This document shows, piece after piece, positions 41,975-52,959 of a stretch of DNA of 64,000 nt. The notes beneath the pieces were generated by a model, which was not told the origin of the DNA, made no database searches, and worked only from the letters and a program-made list of their open reading frames with translations. Origin of the DNA: Rhizobiales bacterium SYSU XM002 (GTDB lineage: Bacteria > Pseudomonadota > Alphaproteobacteria > Rhizobiales > Beijerinckiaceae); contig VWVY01000001.1 of the NCBI GenBank assembly GCA_009846685.1, forward strand, positions 434,001 through 498,000, in the 5' to 3' direction. Both the position numbers and the translations under genes were made by a program. Numbering within the stretch: position 1 is the stretch's first letter; every line of letters starts with the position of its first letter.

Positions 41975-42185
41975 GGCTAACTCCTTCTTGATCGAAGCTG
42001 ATCGGGCCCTGCGAATGACGACCGCTAGAAGCGGCCTCCACCTCGCCATGTTGCAGCGCCAAATCCGGTAGACGTTCCCCTAGCTTAACATTCGTTCAGG
42101 TTCAAGTTGGGCTTCCGGCGAATATGGCCTCACGGGCGGCGGTTATCGCAGGCGAATGCCAAACAATTATGCACGTCAGGGTTGC

Positions 42186-43613
42186 TCAAATTTGGTCACG
42201 GATACGCCCGAGGCTCTCCTCGCGGCCGAGCACGACGAAGACGTCGAAAATGCCGGGCGAAGTCGAGCGGCCGGTAAGCGCCGCACGCAGCGGCTGGGCG
42301 ACGGCGCCGAGCTTGAGGCCGGTGGCTTCCGCTTCGGCGCGAACAGCGGTTTCAAGCGTCGCGGCATCCCAATCGGGCAAGGCTTCGAGGCGGGGCAGGA
42401 GACCGCGCAGAACATCGCGCCCGCCCTTGGCGAGGATGTCAGCGCCCTTCTCGTCGAGCGCGAGCGGCCGCACCGCGAACAGGAAACGCGCACCGTCGAT
42501 GAGTTCGACCAGCGTTTTCGCGCGCTCCTTGAGGCCTGGCATGGCCTGAAGCCATTTCGTGCGCAGGCCGGAATCGAGTTTCGCCGCGATTTCCGCGCCG
42601 CCCTCGATGTGTGGCAGCACAGTTTCGATGCCCGCCATCAGGTCGGCGTCGCTTGCCTGACGCATGTAATGGCCATTGAGGTTTTCGAGTTTGGCGAAAT
42701 CGAAGCGCGCGGGTGAGCGGCCAACGTTCTTGAGATCAAAGGCCGCGATCATCTCCTCGGTCGAGAAGATTTCCTGATCGCCGAAGCTCCAGCCGAGCCG
42801 CACGAGGTAGTTGCGCAGCGCCACCGGCAGGTAACCCATTGCGCGGTAGGCCTCGACGCCGAGCGCGCCGTGACGCTTCGAGAGCTTCGCGCCATCCGGC
42901 CCGTGGATGAGCGGAATATGCGCCATTGCCGGCACGTCCCAACCCATCGCCTGATAGATCTGCGTCTGCCGGGCGGCATTGGTGAGGTGATCGTCGCCGC
43001 GGATCACGTGCGTCACGCCCATGTCGTGATCGTCGACGACAACCGCGAGCATATAGGTCGGGTTGCCATCCGAGCGCAGCAGCACGAGGTCATCGAGATT
43101 GTCGTTGGACCAGGTAACGCGGCCCTGCACGAGATCGTCGACGCTCGTTTCCCCCTCCTGCGGCGCTTTAAGGCGGATCACCGGCTTCAGGCCCTTGGCC
43201 TCGGCGGCGGCGCAATCCGCTTCGGAACGATCGCGCCAGCGTCCGTCATAGCGCATCGGCTTGCCCTCGGCCTTGGCCTTTTCGCGCATCGCCTCGAGTT
43301 CTTCCGGCGTCGCATAGCAGCGATAGGCCGCGCCCTTGGCGAGCATCTCGCAGGCAACCGCCCGATGCCGGTCCGCGCGCCCATACTGATAGACGACGTC
43401 GCCGTCCCAGCCCAGTTCGAGCCACTTCAGCCCGTCGAGGATCGCCTCGATTGCCTCGGGCGTCGAGCGCGCGCGATCAGTATCCTCGATCCGCAAGAGC
43501 ATCTTGCCGCCAAGCCGCTTGGCCAGCAGCCAGTTGAACAGCGCCGTGCGCGCCCCGCCGATGTGCAGGAAGCCGGTAGGCGAGGGGGCAAAGCGCGTGA
43601 CGACAGCAGACAT
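42186..43613 (-). CDS. gltX: Glutamyl-tRNA synthetase
   Basis: A 475-residue class I synthetase. The HIGH motif is [11 protein letters not shown] near residues 10-20 and the KMSKS motif is K-L-S-K-R-H-G. Many alphaproteobacteria carry two GltX proteins, one charging Glu and Gln tRNAs; only this one is in the window, so its tRNA range is open. The start at 43613 gives the family's normal N-terminus ([10 protein letters not shown]). It is divergent from comEC. Confidence 0.96.
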   Translation of the reverse strand: MSAVVTRFAPSPTGFLHIGGARTALFNWLLAKRLGGKMLLRIEDTDRARSTPEAIEAILDGLKWLELGWDGDVVYQYGRADRHRAVACEMLAKGAAYRCYATPEELEAMREKAKAEGKPMRYDGRWRDRSEADCAAAEAKGLKPVIRLKAPQEGETSVDDLVQGRVTWSNDNLDDLVLLRSDGNPTYMLAVVVDDHDMGVTHVIRGDDHLTNAARQTQIYQAMGWDVPAMAHIPLIHGPDGAKLSKRHGALGVEAYRAMGYLPVALRNYLVRLGWSFGDQEIFSTEEMIAAFDLKNVGRSPARFDFAKLENLNGHYMRQASDADLMAGIETVLPHIEGGAEIAAKLDSGLRTKWLQAMPGLKERAKTLVELIDGARFLFAVRPLALDEKGADILAKGGRDVLRGLLPRLEALPDWDAATLETAVRAEAEATGLKLGAVAQPLRAALTGRSTSPGIFDVFVVLGREESLGRIRDQI

Positions 43614-43756
43614 CGGCAATTCTCGAAAAGCGGGTGGTTCGTAAGAAAGCGGCGGGAAAAGGCGGGCGCTTCGATTGTCGGCGTCCGGATGGCGCTCTAG
43701 CATGGGGGAAGGGCGTGCGAAAGAGCCTGTCGCGCGAGCTCGACGGACGGCGCAGG

Positions 43757-46033
43757 ATGAGAGAAGCGGGGAAACGTTCGGTCGGATTGGCACTGGCTGC
43801 GGTCGGTCGCGCGCGCATGACGACAGTCGACGGATCGTTCGGTGCAACGTTGCGCAGCCTGTTTGCGCGCGAGGCCGGGCATCGGACCGGCTTTCTCTGG
43901 CTGCCAACCGCGCTCGGGCTCGGCATCCTGCTCTATTTCGCCGCGCGGGAGGAGCCGGCGCTTTGGGCGGGCCCCGCGGTGGCACTCGCAGCACTGCCGT
44001 TCGCCGTTCTGCTGCGGGGGGCCGGACGCGTTGTGGCGATCGCGTTCCTGTTCGTGATGCTCGGCTTTGCCGGCGCAACCGTCAGGACGGCGCTCATGGC
44101 CTCGCCGATGCTCGACCGCGAGGTTTTCGGCATGGTCTCGGGCTTCGTCGAGACTGTTGACATCCTTCAGACTCGCCAGCGCGCAACACTGCGCGTCACC
44201 GCGATTGAGGGGGTTGCGCAGGCAGCGTTGCCCTATCGCGTCCGGATCGGTCTCGCCGGCCGCAGCGGAGTCGAACCAGGCTCGTTTCTCACGATCCGCG
44301 CGCGACTGATGCCGCCCTCCGAGCCGGCCCTGCCGGGCGGCTATGATTTCCGCCGCGAGGCATTCTTCCGCGCAACCGGCGGCGTCGGCTACGCCATCGG
44401 CGCGGCCACCCCTGCGACGGCGCCGGCGCCCGCACCCCTTGACCTGCGTGCGCTCGCCGCCATCGACCGCTGGCGTAATTCCCTCACCATGCGCATCGCC
44501 ACTGCCATCGGTGCGGAGCCGGGCGCGCTCGCAGCGGCGCTCATCACGGGAAAGCGCGGTCTCATTCCCGAGCCGACGAATGACGATCTGCGCGCCTCCG
44601 GGCTGTATCATATCGTCTCGATCTCGGGCCTGCACATGGTGCTGGCGGCGGGTGTGATGTTCTGGAGCCTGCGGGCGCTGTTCGCCGCGTTTCCGGGCAT
44701 CGCCCTACGGTACCCAATCAAGAAATACGCTGCCGTGGGCGCCATGTTCGGCGCCACAGCTTATTGCATATTCTCGGGCTCGGAAGTCGCGACGGTGCGT
44801 TCGCTGGTAATGACGCTGGTCATGCTTGGCGCGATCCTGTTCGACAGGCCCGCGCTGGCGATGCGCAACCTCGCGATTTCCGCGATCCTCGTGCTGCTCG
44901 TCGAACCGGAGGCGCTGCTCGGTCCGAGCTTTCAGATGTCGTTCGCCGCCGTCGGCTGCCTGATCGCGGCGAACCGGGTCTGGCAGGACTGGCGCACCGG
45001 CCAGCCGGAGCGAGAACACGGCGCCACGCGACGGGCAGGGATGAAGCTGCTGATGGCCTTCCTGGCGATCGGTGCAACGACGCTCGTCGCCACGCTCGCG
45101 ACCGCACCCTTCTCGGCCCATCATTTCCATCGCCTCAACCCGCTCGGCCTCATCGGCAACGCACTCGGCATTCCGCTCGTCTCGCTGGTGGTAATGCCCT
45201 GCGCGGTCGCCGGTACCCTGCTGGTGCCGTTCGGCCTCGACGGCATCGTCTGGGCGATCATGGGCGAGGGGGTGCGTGGTGTGCTGATCGTGGCCACCTG
45301 GGTCGCGTCGTTTGAGAACGCCTCCATCACCACCGCCCATGTCCACGGTATCGGGTTCGCGTTGCTCGTGCTCGCCCTACTGGTCTTCATCGGATTCCGG
45401 ACGATCCTGCGAGCCGCCGCCCTTGTGCCGATTGTTATCGCCATCCCGTTTCTGCGCTCGCCCGCCCTGCCAGACATCGTCGTCAATCAGGACGGGAGAA
45501 CCGCGCTCGTCCGCGCGCAGGACGGGCGCTATCGCCTCCTTGCCGTCGGCGCACCCAAACGCTTCACCCTCAGTCAGTGGCTTCCGGCGCTCGACGACGC
45601 GCGCGAACCCGGTGCTGCCTCGCTCCGCGAGGGCACGCGCTGCGACAAAAGCGGCTGCGTCGGCCACCTCGTGGATGGGCGCTCGGTCGCGCTCGTGATC
45701 GACCGAGCCAGCTTGCGCGAGGATTGCCAGCGTGCGGACATCGTCATCTCGAACTTGCCGTCCATCGCAGCCTGCACCCGTCAGGGGCACCGCCTTCTCG
45801 ACAAGACCCATTTCGATCGATATGGCGCGACGTTGATCCACTCGCGTTCATCAAGCGAATGGAAAACGCAGACAACCCTCGATCCGACCATCGATCGACC
45901 GTGGCGCAAGAAGGTCGCCGCCATAGAAAGGCCCGCACCCGGACGACCGGCATCAACACAGACCCCGCAACGACCGGAACGGCTCGACGATGATCCGGCT
46001 CTGCTTCCGCAACCGAAGTCAGGCAATCAGTAA
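43757..46033 (+). CDS. ComEC/Rec2-type DNA uptake channel protein without a clear nuclease-like domain
   Basis: About 758 residues with many membrane helices. After an N-terminal DUF4131-like region the competence domain is recognised by [13 protein letters not shown] and G-K-R-G-L-I-P. The last 190 residues (V-N-Q-D-G-R-T-A onward) lie where ComEC usually has a metallo-beta-lactamase fold, but the H-x-H-x-D-H motif is absent. This is common for Rhizobiales versions. The start is uncertain: 43757 is chosen, 43817 is possible and the frame opens at 43634. The stop overlaps the convergent lexA by 7 nt. Confidence 0.85.
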   Translation: MREAGKRSVGLALAAVGRARMTTVDGSFGATLRSLFAREAGHRTGFLWLPTALGLGILLYFAAREEPALWAGPAVALAALPFAVLLRGAGRVVAIAFLFVMLGFAGATVRTALMASPMLDREVFGMVSGFVETVDILQTRQRATLRVTAIEGVAQAALPYRVRIGLAGRSGVEPGSFLTIRARLMPPSEPALPGGYDFRREAFFRATGGVGYAIGAATPATAPAPAPLDLRALAAIDRWRNSLTMRIATAIGAEPGALAAALITGKRGLIPEPTNDDLRASGLYHIVSISGLHMVLAAGVMFWSLRALFAAFPGIALRYPIKKYAAVGAMFGATAYCIFSGSEVATVRSLVMTLVMLGAILFDRPALAMRNLAISAILVLLVEPEALLGPSFQMSFAAVGCLIAANRVWQDWRTGQPEREHGATRRAGMKLLMAFLAIGATTLVATLATAPFSAHHFHRLNPLGLIGNALGIPLVSLVVMPCAVAGTLLVPFGLDGIVWAIMGEGVRGVLIVATWVASFENASITTAHVHGIGFALLVLALLVFIGFRTILRAAALVPIVIAIPFLRSPALPDIVVNQDGRTALVRAQDGRYRLLAVGAPKRFTLSQWLPALDDAREPGAASLREGTRCDKSGCVGHLVDGRSVALVIDRASLREDCQRADIVISNLPSIAACTRQGHRLLDKTHFDRYGATLIHSRSSSEWKTQTTLDPTIDRPWRKKVAAIERPAPGRPASTQTPQRPERLDDDPALLPQPKSGNQ

Positions 46034-46725
46034 CGCCGGACGAGGCTGACGAGCTTGCCCTGCACTCGCACGCGATCGGGGCCGAAAATCCGTGTCTCAT
46101 AGTTCGGATTGGCCGCTTCGAGCGCGACGGAGGCACCACGTTTGCGCAGACGCTTCAGCGTTGCCTCTTCTTCATCGACCAGCGCAACGACGATATCGCC
46201 GCTGTCCGCCGTTTCCTGTTTGCGGATGACCACGAGATCGCCGTCGAAAATACCGGCCTCGATCATGGAATCGCCCCGCACCTCCAGCGCATAGTGCTCG
46301 CCGTGGCTGAGGAAATCTGGCGAGATCTCGACCGTATGACTGCGGTTCTGGATCGCGGAAATGGGTGTGCCTGCCGCGATGCGGCCCATGACGGGGATGG
46401 CAACGGTGCGCGTATGATCGACCGCCACAGGGGCCGGCGGCTTCACCCGGCCGAGATCTCCCTCGATCACGGAAGGCGCGAAGCGCTGGCGACCCGCGCG
46501 TGGCACCTGTGTGTCCGGAAGGCGGATGACCTCAAGCGCCCGCGCCCGATTGGGCAGGCGGCGGATGAAGCCGCGCTCTTCCAGTGCGAGGATCAGTCGA
46601 TGGATGCCCGACTTTGACTTCAGATCGAGCGCATCCTTCATCTCGTCGAAGGAGGGCGGCACGCCATTCTCCGACAGCCGCTCGTGAATGAAGCGCAGCA
46701 ACTCGATCTGTTTCTTGGTCAGCAT
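46027..46725 (-). CDS. lexA: LexA repressor
   Basis: A 232-residue SOS repressor and self-cleaving protease. The winged helix is at residues 1-65 ([11 protein letters not shown] near 23). The cleavage bond is Ala118-Gly119 in R-I-A-A-G-T, with catalytic Ser153 (R-G-D-S-M-I) and Lys191 (A-T-L-K-R-L). GAGGA precedes the ATG. An SOS box 64 nt upstream implies autoregulation; a second lies before uvrA. Confidence 0.98.
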   Translation of the reverse strand: MLTKKQIELLRFIHERLSENGVPPSFDEMKDALDLKSKSGIHRLILALEERGFIRRLPNRARALEVIRLPDTQVPRAGRQRFAPSVIEGDLGRVKPPAPVAVDHTRTVAIPVMGRIAAGTPISAIQNRSHTVEISPDFLSHGEHYALEVRGDSMIEAGIFDGDLVVIRKQETADSGDIVVALVDEEEATLKRLRKRGASVALEAANPNYETRIFGPDRVRVQGKLVSLVRRY

Positions 46726-46788
46726 CGTTGTCCTCGCAATAGAATCGTCTAAAACAAAACCGGAACATTCGTAACATGCGCCGAGCGC

Positions 46789-46803
46789 GTTCGGCAAGTG
46801 TTC
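46789..46803 (-). promoter_or_regulatory. LexA (SOS) box upstream of lexA
   Basis: GTTC-GGCAAGT-GTTC on the plus strand, an exact GTTC-N7-GTTC, 64-78 nt upstream of the lexA start and 13 nt past the moeA stop. The short gap means lexA has its own regulated promoter although it follows moeA on the same strand. Confidence 0.92.
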
Positions 46804-46815
46804 TCGATAATAACA

Positions 46816-48072
46816 TTAGATGCGCAGGATAGAGCAGATCTCGCCGCTGTATGCGGATGGCGCGAACGGCGCGCGGATGATCAACGCCTGCGCTTGCGCG
46901 TAGATGGCAAGAAGCGAGGAATCCTGATCGCCGAGCGGCGTCACGACGAGACGTCCGCCTTTATCCCGCGTGAGGACGGCGCGCAAATGGTCCTGCCGCT
47001 CGTCGTTGGCCGGAAGGTCGGCGCCGAGAAGCGCTGTTTCGACGTCGACTTCGCCCGCAGCAGGATCCCCCTGCATTGCCGCGATCATCGGCACGAGAAA
47101 CAGGCGCGCACAGACAAGGGCGGAAATAGGATTGCCCGGCAACCCCGCGATCAGCGAACGACGGCCGCGATCGAGCGTCGAGAAAGTGAAGGGCTTGCCC
47201 GGCCGAAGCGCAACCTTGCGAAACAACGTTTTCGCGCCACGCTCGGCACTGATACCGGCGATAAGGTCGTGCACGCCGACCGATGCGCCACCGATTGTTA
47301 CGAGGCAATCCGCACCCCAGTCGTCCGCCGCATCGAACGCGGCGTGGACACTTTCTGGCCTGTCCTTGGCGATACCGAGTTCCAGCACCTCGGCCCCGGC
47401 GCGACGGCACAGCGCGGCCACGGCATAGTTGTTGGTGGCGATGATCGCGTCGGGGTCACCGACCGTGCCGGGCGGGGCAAGTTCGTCGCCCGTGGCAAGG
47501 ACAGCAAAGCGTGGCTTGCGAAAGACAGGAAGGATCGCATGGTTCATCGCTCCGGCGAGCGCGATCGAACCCGGTGTGAGGCGATTTCCTGCCGTGAGAA
47601 GCGCATCGCCGATACGAAAATCGCGCCCCGCGCGGCGGATGTGCCGGTCGGGACGGACAACGACGCACGCTGCCACCATACTACCGGAAAGCTCGGCGTC
47701 CTCCTGCATAAGGATCGTATCGGCGCCTTGGGGCATCTTCGCGCCAGTCGAGATCCGGATGGCCTCACCAGGACCAACGGTCCCTTTGAAGGGATGCCCG
47801 GCCGCGCTTTCGCCGATGAGCCTGAGAGGTTTGCCGGGCGGATCGCTGTCAGCGGCGCGGATCGCGAACCCATCCATCGCCGAGGCGTCGTAGGGCGGCT
47901 GGGTGCGCAGAGAGACGAGATCCTGCGCCAGCACACGCCCGTCGCAAGCTCCAACCGGGACTCGCTCTTCCATTGTGCGATGTTCTCGGGCAATCCGGAG
48001 TACGATGGACAACGCCTCGGCAACCGGCAGCATGCCGGTGCGCGTGGGGGCGGCGTCAGCCGGGTCGCTCAC
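46816..48072 (-). CDS. moeA: Molybdopterin molybdenumtransferase
   Basis: A 418-residue enzyme inserting molybdate into adenylylated molybdopterin. Family motifs include [12 protein letters not shown] near residue 60, [21 protein letters not shown] and [10 protein letters not shown] chose a GTG start at 48072 because it overlaps the moaC stop as GTGA; an ATG six codons upstream is the alternative. The product is a plausible supplier of cofactor for formate dehydrogenase, encoded about 20 kb away. Confidence 0.93.
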   Translation of the reverse strand: MSDPADAAPTRTGMLPVAEALSIVLRIAREHRTMEERVPVGACDGRVLAQDLVSLRTQPPYDASAMDGFAIRAADSDPPGKPLRLIGESAAGHPFKGTVGPGEAIRISTGAKMPQGADTILMQEDAELSGSMVAACVVVRPDRHIRRAGRDFRIGDALLTAGNRLTPGSIALAGAMNHAILPVFRKPRFAVLATGDELAPPGTVGDPDAIIATNNYAVAALCRRAGAEVLELGIAKDRPESVHAAFDAADDWGADCLVTIGGASVGVHDLIAGISAERGAKTLFRKVALRPGKPFTFSTLDRGRRSLIAGLPGNPISALVCARLFLVPMIAAMQGDPAAGEVDVETALLGADLPANDERQDHLRAVLTRDKGGRLVVTPLGDQDSSLLAIYAQAQALIIRAPFAPSAYSGEICSILRI

Positions 48073-48557
48073 TGTCCCTCCGCCCGCCAATCGCCGGATT
48101 TGCCGCCGGACTTTTCAAGAAGTCGGATACCTTCGATCCGCATCGCGCGATCCGCCGCCTTCGCCATGTCGTAGATCGTGAGGCAGGCGACGGAAACGGC
48201 CGTCAGCGCTTCCATCTCGACGCCGGTCTGGCCGGAAACCCGCGCCAGCGCGCGCACGCGGAGGCCAGGCAGCGCTTCATCGGGCTCGATATCGACCGAA
48301 ACTTTGGTCAAGAGCAGCGGATGGCAGAGCGGGATCAGCTCATGCGTCTTCTTCGCCGCCATGATGCCCGCGATGCGCGCGATGGCAATGACGTCACCCT
48401 TCTTGGTCATCCCCGAGCGGATGAGATCGAGCGTCGCGGTCGCCATGACGACGCGGCCCTCGGCCACAGCCTCGCGGGTCGTGATTGCCTTGTTGCCGAC
48501 ATCGACCATTGAGGCGGCACCGGTCGCGTCGAGATGGGTGAGGCGATCCCCGCTCAT
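48069..48557 (-). CDS. moaC: Cyclic pyranopterin monophosphate synthase
   Basis: A 162-residue enzyme for the second part of the first step of molybdopterin synthesis. [10 protein letters not shown] near residue 74 and [10 protein letters not shown] near 111 hold the active-site residues. Start overlaps the trpC stop (ATGA) and the stop overlaps the moeA start (GTGA). No moaA, moaD or moaE is in the window. Confidence 0.97.
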   Translation of the reverse strand: MSGDRLTHLDATGAASMVDVGNKAITTREAVAEGRVVMATATLDLIRSGMTKKGDVIAIARIAGIMAAKKTHELIPLCHPLLLTKVSVDIEPDEALPGLRVRALARVSGQTGVEMEALTAVSVACLTIYDMAKAADRAMRIEGIRLLEKSGGKSGDWRAEGQ

Positions 48558-49366
48558 GCGATATTCCGGATTTCCGGCAGGCCCAGCAAATCGCGCGTTG
48601 CCTGCGCGACATCGGCCTGCCGCATCAGGCTCTCGCCGACGAGGAAGGTCGAGATGCGCGATTTCGCGAGCCGTAGACAGTCGGCATGACTGAAGATGCC
48701 GCTCTCGCCGACGAGAATGCGATCCGCCGGCACCATCGGCGCGAGACGCTCGGAAACGGCGAGATCGACATGGAAGGTCTTGAGGTCGCGATTGTTGATG
48801 CCAACCAGCTTCGAGGGAAGCTTCAGCGCCCGCTCCATTTCAGCTTCGTCATGCACCTCGACCAGCGCATCCATGCCGAAACCGCGCGCGGTCTCGATGA
48901 GGTCGCGCGCCAGCGCATCGTCGACCGAGGCCATAATGACGAGAATGCAATCCGCGCCCATCGCACGGGCTTCGATCACCTGATAGGGGTCGATCATGAA
49001 ATCCTTGCGGATCACCGGCAGATCGCACACCGCACGGGCCGCGACGAGGTATTCCGGTGCTCCCTGAAAATACGGCCCGTCGGTCAAGATCGAGAGGCAG
49101 GTCGCGCCGCCGGCCTCGTAAGCGCGCGCAAGGGCGGGTGGGTCGAAATCCGGCCGGATCAGCCCTTTCGACGGGCTCGCCTTCTTGATTTCGGCGATCA
49201 GCGCGAAGTTGCCCAATGCCAGCCGGGCAGCGATGCAGGAAATGAAGCCGCGCGGCTTGTCTGCGGAGTCGGCCCGGGTGCGCAGTGCTGCTTCCGGCGC
49301 GCGGAGCTTGGCGGCTGCGACTTCCTCACGCTTAGTGGCTTCGATTTTTCTGAGGATATCGCTCAC
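48554..49366 (-). CDS. trpC: Indole-3-glycerol phosphate synthase
   Basis: A 270-residue TIM-barrel enzyme of tryptophan synthesis, not fused to Trp[11 protein letters not shown] holds a catalytic Lys near residue 60, and [10 protein letters not shown] and G-I-N-N-R-D-L are standard. The start is GTG at 49366, overlapping the trpD stop as GTGA; the frame continues upstream but that part is the shadow of trpD. Confidence 0.97.
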   Translation of the reverse strand: MSDILRKIEATKREEVAAAKLRAPEAALRTRADSADKPRGFISCIAARLALGNFALIAEIKKASPSKGLIRPDFDPPALARAYEAGGATCLSILTDGPYFQGAPEYLVAARAVCDLPVIRKDFMIDPYQVIEARAMGADCILVIMASVDDALARDLIETARGFGMDALVEVHDEAEMERALKLPSKLVGINNRDLKTFHVDLAVSERLAPMVPADRILVGESGIFSHADCLRLAKSRISTFLVGESLMRQADVAQATRDLLGLPEIRNIA

Positions 49367-50385
49367 GCCAGAACCTCGTTCGAGACCCGCACGACATCGT
49401 GGAGCAATTGCGCGACTTGCCCGGAATCGAGAGCAGCTGCAGCGATTTCTGCGCCCTCGCGCAGGGCCTGCGCCTTGCCGGCAACCACCAGCCCCGCCGC
49501 CGCGTTGAGCACCGCGATATCGCGATAGGCATTCTTCTCGCCGCCGACGACCGCGAGCAGCGCCGCCGCGTTCTGGCTGGGTTCGCCTCCCTTGAGAGCT
49601 TCCGGCTCTGCGCGCGCGATGCCCGCATCTTCTGGCGTGATTTCGAAGCGGCGGATCACGCCGTCCTTGAGTTCGACCACCGTGGTCGGACCGGTCGTGG
49701 TGATCTCGTCGAGACCGTCCGAGCCGTGCATGACCCAGGCGCGCTCGGTGCCGAGGTCGCGCAGCGTCTCGGCGATCGGTTCGAGCCATGAGGCAGCGAA
49801 AACACCGAGCAGGATGCGCTTGACGCCCGCCGGATTGGAAAGCGGACCGAGCAAATTGAAAATGGTTCGCGTACCGAGTTCGGTGCGCACGGGGCCGACA
49901 TGGCGCATCGCCGGATGATGCGCCGGCGCGACCATGAACGCGAAGCCGGTCTTGGCAATGCAATTGGTGACTTCCGCTGGCGTGAGACCGATCTTGACGC
50001 CCAGCGCCTGAAGGATATCCGCCGCGCCGGACTTCGAGGAGGCGGCACGGTTGCCGTGCTTGGCGACGGGCACGCCGCAGGCCGCGACGATCAAACCTGC
50101 CAGCGTCGAGACGTTCCACGAACCCGAGGCATCGCCGCCGGTGCCGACGACGTCAATCGAACCCGCGACCGGCGGCACGGCGAGCATCTTGCCACGCATC
50201 GCCTTTACGGCACCGGTGATTTCCTCGACGGTCTCGCCACGCACGCGCAAGGCCATGAGAAATCCCGCCGTCTGGGCGGGCGTCGACTCGCCCGAGAGGA
50301 TCTGGCTGAAGGCCATCTCCGCTTCGGAAGCGGAAAGCGGAAGCCCTGCGGCAACCTTGGCGATCAGCGGCTTGAACGCATCCAT
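49363..50385 (-). CDS. trpD: Anthranilate phosphoribosyltransferase
   Basis: A 340-residue enzyme adding phosphoribosyl to anthranilate. [17 protein letters not shown] near residue 78 is the PRPP/anthranilate loop, with [10 protein letters not shown] following. Twelve bases separate it from trpG upstream, and its stop overlaps trpC, so trpGDC is one unit. Confidence 0.97.
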   Translation of the reverse strand: MDAFKPLIAKVAAGLPLSASEAEMAFSQILSGESTPAQTAGFLMALRVRGETVEEITGAVKAMRGKMLAVPPVAGSIDVVGTGGDASGSWNVSTLAGLIVAACGVPVAKHGNRAASSKSGAADILQALGVKIGLTPAEVTNCIAKTGFAFMVAPAHHPAMRHVGPVRTELGTRTIFNLLGPLSNPAGVKRILLGVFAASWLEPIAETLRDLGTERAWVMHGSDGLDEITTTGPTTVVELKDGVIRRFEITPEDAGIARAEPEALKGGEPSQNAAALLAVVGGEKNAYRDIAVLNAAAGLVVAGKAQALREGAEIAAAALDSGQVAQLLHDVVRVSNEVLA

Positions 50386-50397
50386 ACTCTCAACCCC

Positions 50398-50994
50398 TCA
50401 GGCAGCGCGCGTACACGCGTTGAACTCGCGCGCCAGCGTCAGAAAGTTGCGGCAGATCTGCTGGCCCTGTTCGGTCGCGATCGACTCCGGGTGGAACTGC
50501 ACGCCATAAACCGGCATCGCGCGATGCTGGAGGGCCATCACAAGCCCGTCCTCGCTGCGCGCGGTCGTGATAAGGTCCGTCGGCATAGACGCGGCTTCAA
50601 CGACGAGCGAATGGTAGCGCGTCACCTCGACCGGACCGTTGATGCCGCGGAACAGGCCCTTGCCGTCATGCGTGATGCGCGAAAGCTTGCCGTGCATCGG
50701 GTTCGCGCGGATTACCTTGCCGCCGAACGCCTGCCCAATCGCCTGATGCCCGAGGCAAACCCCGAACAGCGGCACCTTACCCGCCGCCGTCTTGATGACA
50801 TCGAGCGAAACACCGGCTTCGTTCGGCGTGCAGGGGCCGGGCGAGATCACGATGGCATCGTGCTTCCGCGCGATCAGCTCCTCGGCGCCGATCGCATCGT
50901 TACGCCAGACTTCGACCTTCGCGCCTTCCTTGCCGAGGGCATGGACGACGTTGAAGGTGAAGCTGTCGTAATTGTCGATCAGGGCGACGCGCAT
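50398..50994 (-). CDS. trpG: Anthranilate synthase glutamine amidotransferase component
   Basis: A 198-residue class I amidotransferase. The nucleophile Cys lies in F-G-V-C-L-G-H-Q-A near residue 79 and the His-Glu pair in V-Q-F-H-P-E-S near 171. It supplies ammonia to TrpE, whose gene lies 2 kb away on the same strand. The intervening DNA holds a TPR gene on the opposite strand. Its own promoter must lie in 50995-51144. Confidence 0.96.
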   Translation of the reverse strand: MRVALIDNYDSFTFNVVHALGKEGAKVEVWRNDAIGAEELIARKHDAIVISPGPCTPNEAGVSLDVIKTAAGKVPLFGVCLGHQAIGQAFGGKVIRANPMHGKLSRITHDGKGLFRGINGPVEVTRYHSLVVEAASMPTDLITTARSEDGLVMALQHRAMPVYGVQFHPESIATEQGQQICRNFLTLAREFNACTRAA

Positions 50995-51144
50995 GGAATG
51001 TTGAAACCCGGGAACCTCGAAAATCCGGATTCACTCCAAGCGCAAGGGGGAAAGGAGGTCAAGGGGAAACGGGAAATCCCGCCAGTGCGACTTGCCTCGC
51101 GGCGTTGCGTCTGGAACGATCAGCGAAGGAATAGGAGGACCGGT

Positions 51145-52956
51145 ATGCGGAGTGTTGTCGTCGCGCTGGTGTTTGTCTTGGCGGCAGGTTCGGCCAAGGC
51201 ACAGGATCGGCTGCCGGATCTTTCATATTGCCGGAAGCTCCTGACCGAGTCTCTGCCAGATGCCGCCTGTCTGGGGAAAATTGAGCGTGCGCTGAAGCTG
51301 ACTGACGTTTCCAAGCGTGATCAGCGATTCCGTTCCAATCATTTGGCCTGGCGCGCTGTCGCAGCGACAGCAAAGGACAATGCTTTCACTGAAGAACTTA
51401 CCGCTGAGGGCGAAAGGCTGATGAAGGAAGCCATCGCCGTCGATCCACGCAATCTCTTCCCGATCCTGATGCTCGCGGGGAGTGAGATTGAAAAGAAACG
51501 GTTCGACAATGCCGAGAAACTCATTCAGTCCGCGCGTGCCATCGCGCCGGATGAAGCGTTCGTCAAACTGATACAGAACACTCTCGATCTTCGCAGGCTC
51601 AATTACACGGCCGCGCTCGACGGTTTCACGGCGCTCATTCCCAAACTGCCGAAGTTGGAGGATGTGTATCTCAATCGAGCTGGCGCCTATATCGGTTTGA
51701 AGAATGTCGAAGCAGCCAGGAAAGACCTAGCGAAGGCACTGTCGCTCGCGGCGGTCCGCGAACACAACTTCATTCGCGCAGTCAATTCAGCAAAGCTGAT
51801 TGGACTGGGCAAGGACACGCTCCCCGCGATCGACGATTTCCTGAAGCGGAACAGCAGTGCGAAGGTCCAGTCCCTCAAGGGGGAAATCCTTTTCGAGGCG
51901 AAGGATTACAAGGGCGCCTACGCAGCGCTGACGCAATCGCTACTGCTCGAACCCAACCAGCCCGATGCCTTCATCCTGCGCGGACGCAGCGCCTTCTTGA
52001 TCGGTCAGACGGACAACGCGATCCTCGATACCGAACAGGCTGAAAAACTCGCGCCCAAGAATGCCGAGATATTCTACTGGCGCGGCGTCATGCTTCGCGA
52101 GCTTAAGAAGCCTGACGAAGCGATCACCCAGTTCGGAAGAGCGATCGAAGTCGAGCCTACCAATGCGACCTATTGGTATGAGCGCGGCTGGCTCCACAGC
52201 GAGGCAAACCGGCATCAGGCAGCGGCGGACGACTACCAGAAGGCCATCGCGCTCGCGCCGGGCAACAAGCGCTATCTCAACAACTATGGCAGTGTGCTCG
52301 ATAGCCTCGGACGGCTCGATGAGGCCGAACTGGCATTCCGTTCATCCATATCGGTCGACGCGGATTACGTTTATCCCATTCGCAACTTGATCGGCATCTA
52401 CGGAAGGAAGCACGAAGCCAGTCCAGATCCGGAGGTGAAGACAAGAGGGCAGGAGATGCTCGATAAGCTGCTCAAGCTGGAGCCGCAGAACAAGGACAAT
52501 ATCCGGACTGCGGGCATGTTCTATAAGCGTGTCCGTGACTGCGAAAAAGCGGTTGTGAGTTTCAGAACCTATCTGGACGGGAAGCCTGATGATCTTTTGT
52601 CGCTGAGCATTCTCGGTTTTTGCCTGAGCCACCTCGAACGCCATGCCGAGGTTGTGCCCGTTCTCGAAAAGGCTCTCAACCTTTCACCCGAACATGCAAC
52701 GAACCTCAACAATCTGGGCTGGGCACATGTGAAACTCGGCGATTTCGCCAAGGGGCTCGAATTGGCCGAGCAGTCACTGAAAATCCGCCCCGGTGATCCG
52801 CCGTCCTTGAACACCCGCGCCCACGCAAAAGCCCTTTTGGGAGACAGGGAAGGCGCGATCAAGGATCACCGCGAGGCGATCCGGCTCTCGAAGCCGGGTT
52901 CCCCGACTATCCCGGAAAGCACCAATGCGCTGAAGGCGCTGGGTGAGGAACCGTAG
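51145..52956 (+). CDS. Exported tetratricopeptide-repeat protein
   Basis: A 603-residue protein with a signal peptide (residues 1-19, ending G-S-A-K-A) and many TPR-type helix pairs from about residue 85 to the end, for example A-I-T-Q-F-G-R-A-I-E-V-E-P-T-N-A and A-T-N-L-N-N-L-G-W-A-H-V-K-L-G. It would act as a protein-binding scaffold in the periplasm. AGGAGGA lies five bases before the ATG. It sits alone between trpE and trpG on the opposite strand and appears slightly less GC-rich than its neighbours. I do not recognise its subfamily or partners. Confidence 0.88.
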   Translation: MRSVVVALVFVLAAGSAKAQDRLPDLSYCRKLLTESLPDAACLGKIERALKLTDVSKRDQRFRSNHLAWRAVAATAKDNAFTEELTAEGERLMKEAIAVDPRNLFPILMLAGSEIEKKRFDNAEKLIQSARAIAPDEAFVKLIQNTLDLRRLNYTAALDGFTALIPKLPKLEDVYLNRAGAYIGLKNVEAARKDLAKALSLAAVREHNFIRAVNSAKLIGLGKDTLPAIDDFLKRNSSAKVQSLKGEILFEAKDYKGAYAALTQSLLLEPNQPDAFILRGRSAFLIGQTDNAILDTEQAEKLAPKNAEIFYWRGVMLRELKKPDEAITQFGRAIEVEPTNATYWYERGWLHSEANRHQAAADDYQKAIALAPGNKRYLNNYGSVLDSLGRLDEAELAFRSSISVDADYVYPIRNLIGIYGRKHEASPDPEVKTRGQEMLDKLLKLEPQNKDNIRTAGMFYKRVRDCEKAVVSFRTYLDGKPDDLLSLSILGFCLSHLERHAEVVPVLEKALNLSPEHATNLNNLGWAHVKLGDFAKGLELAEQSLKIRPGDPPSLNTRAHAKALLGDREGAIKDHREAIRLSKPGSPTIPESTNALKALGEEP

Positions 52957-52959
52957 GCG

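Noticed and set aside
42094-42103. GTTCAGGTTC upstream of gltA as a LexA site
   Set aside because: Wrong spacing between half-sites, and gltA is not an expected SOS gene.
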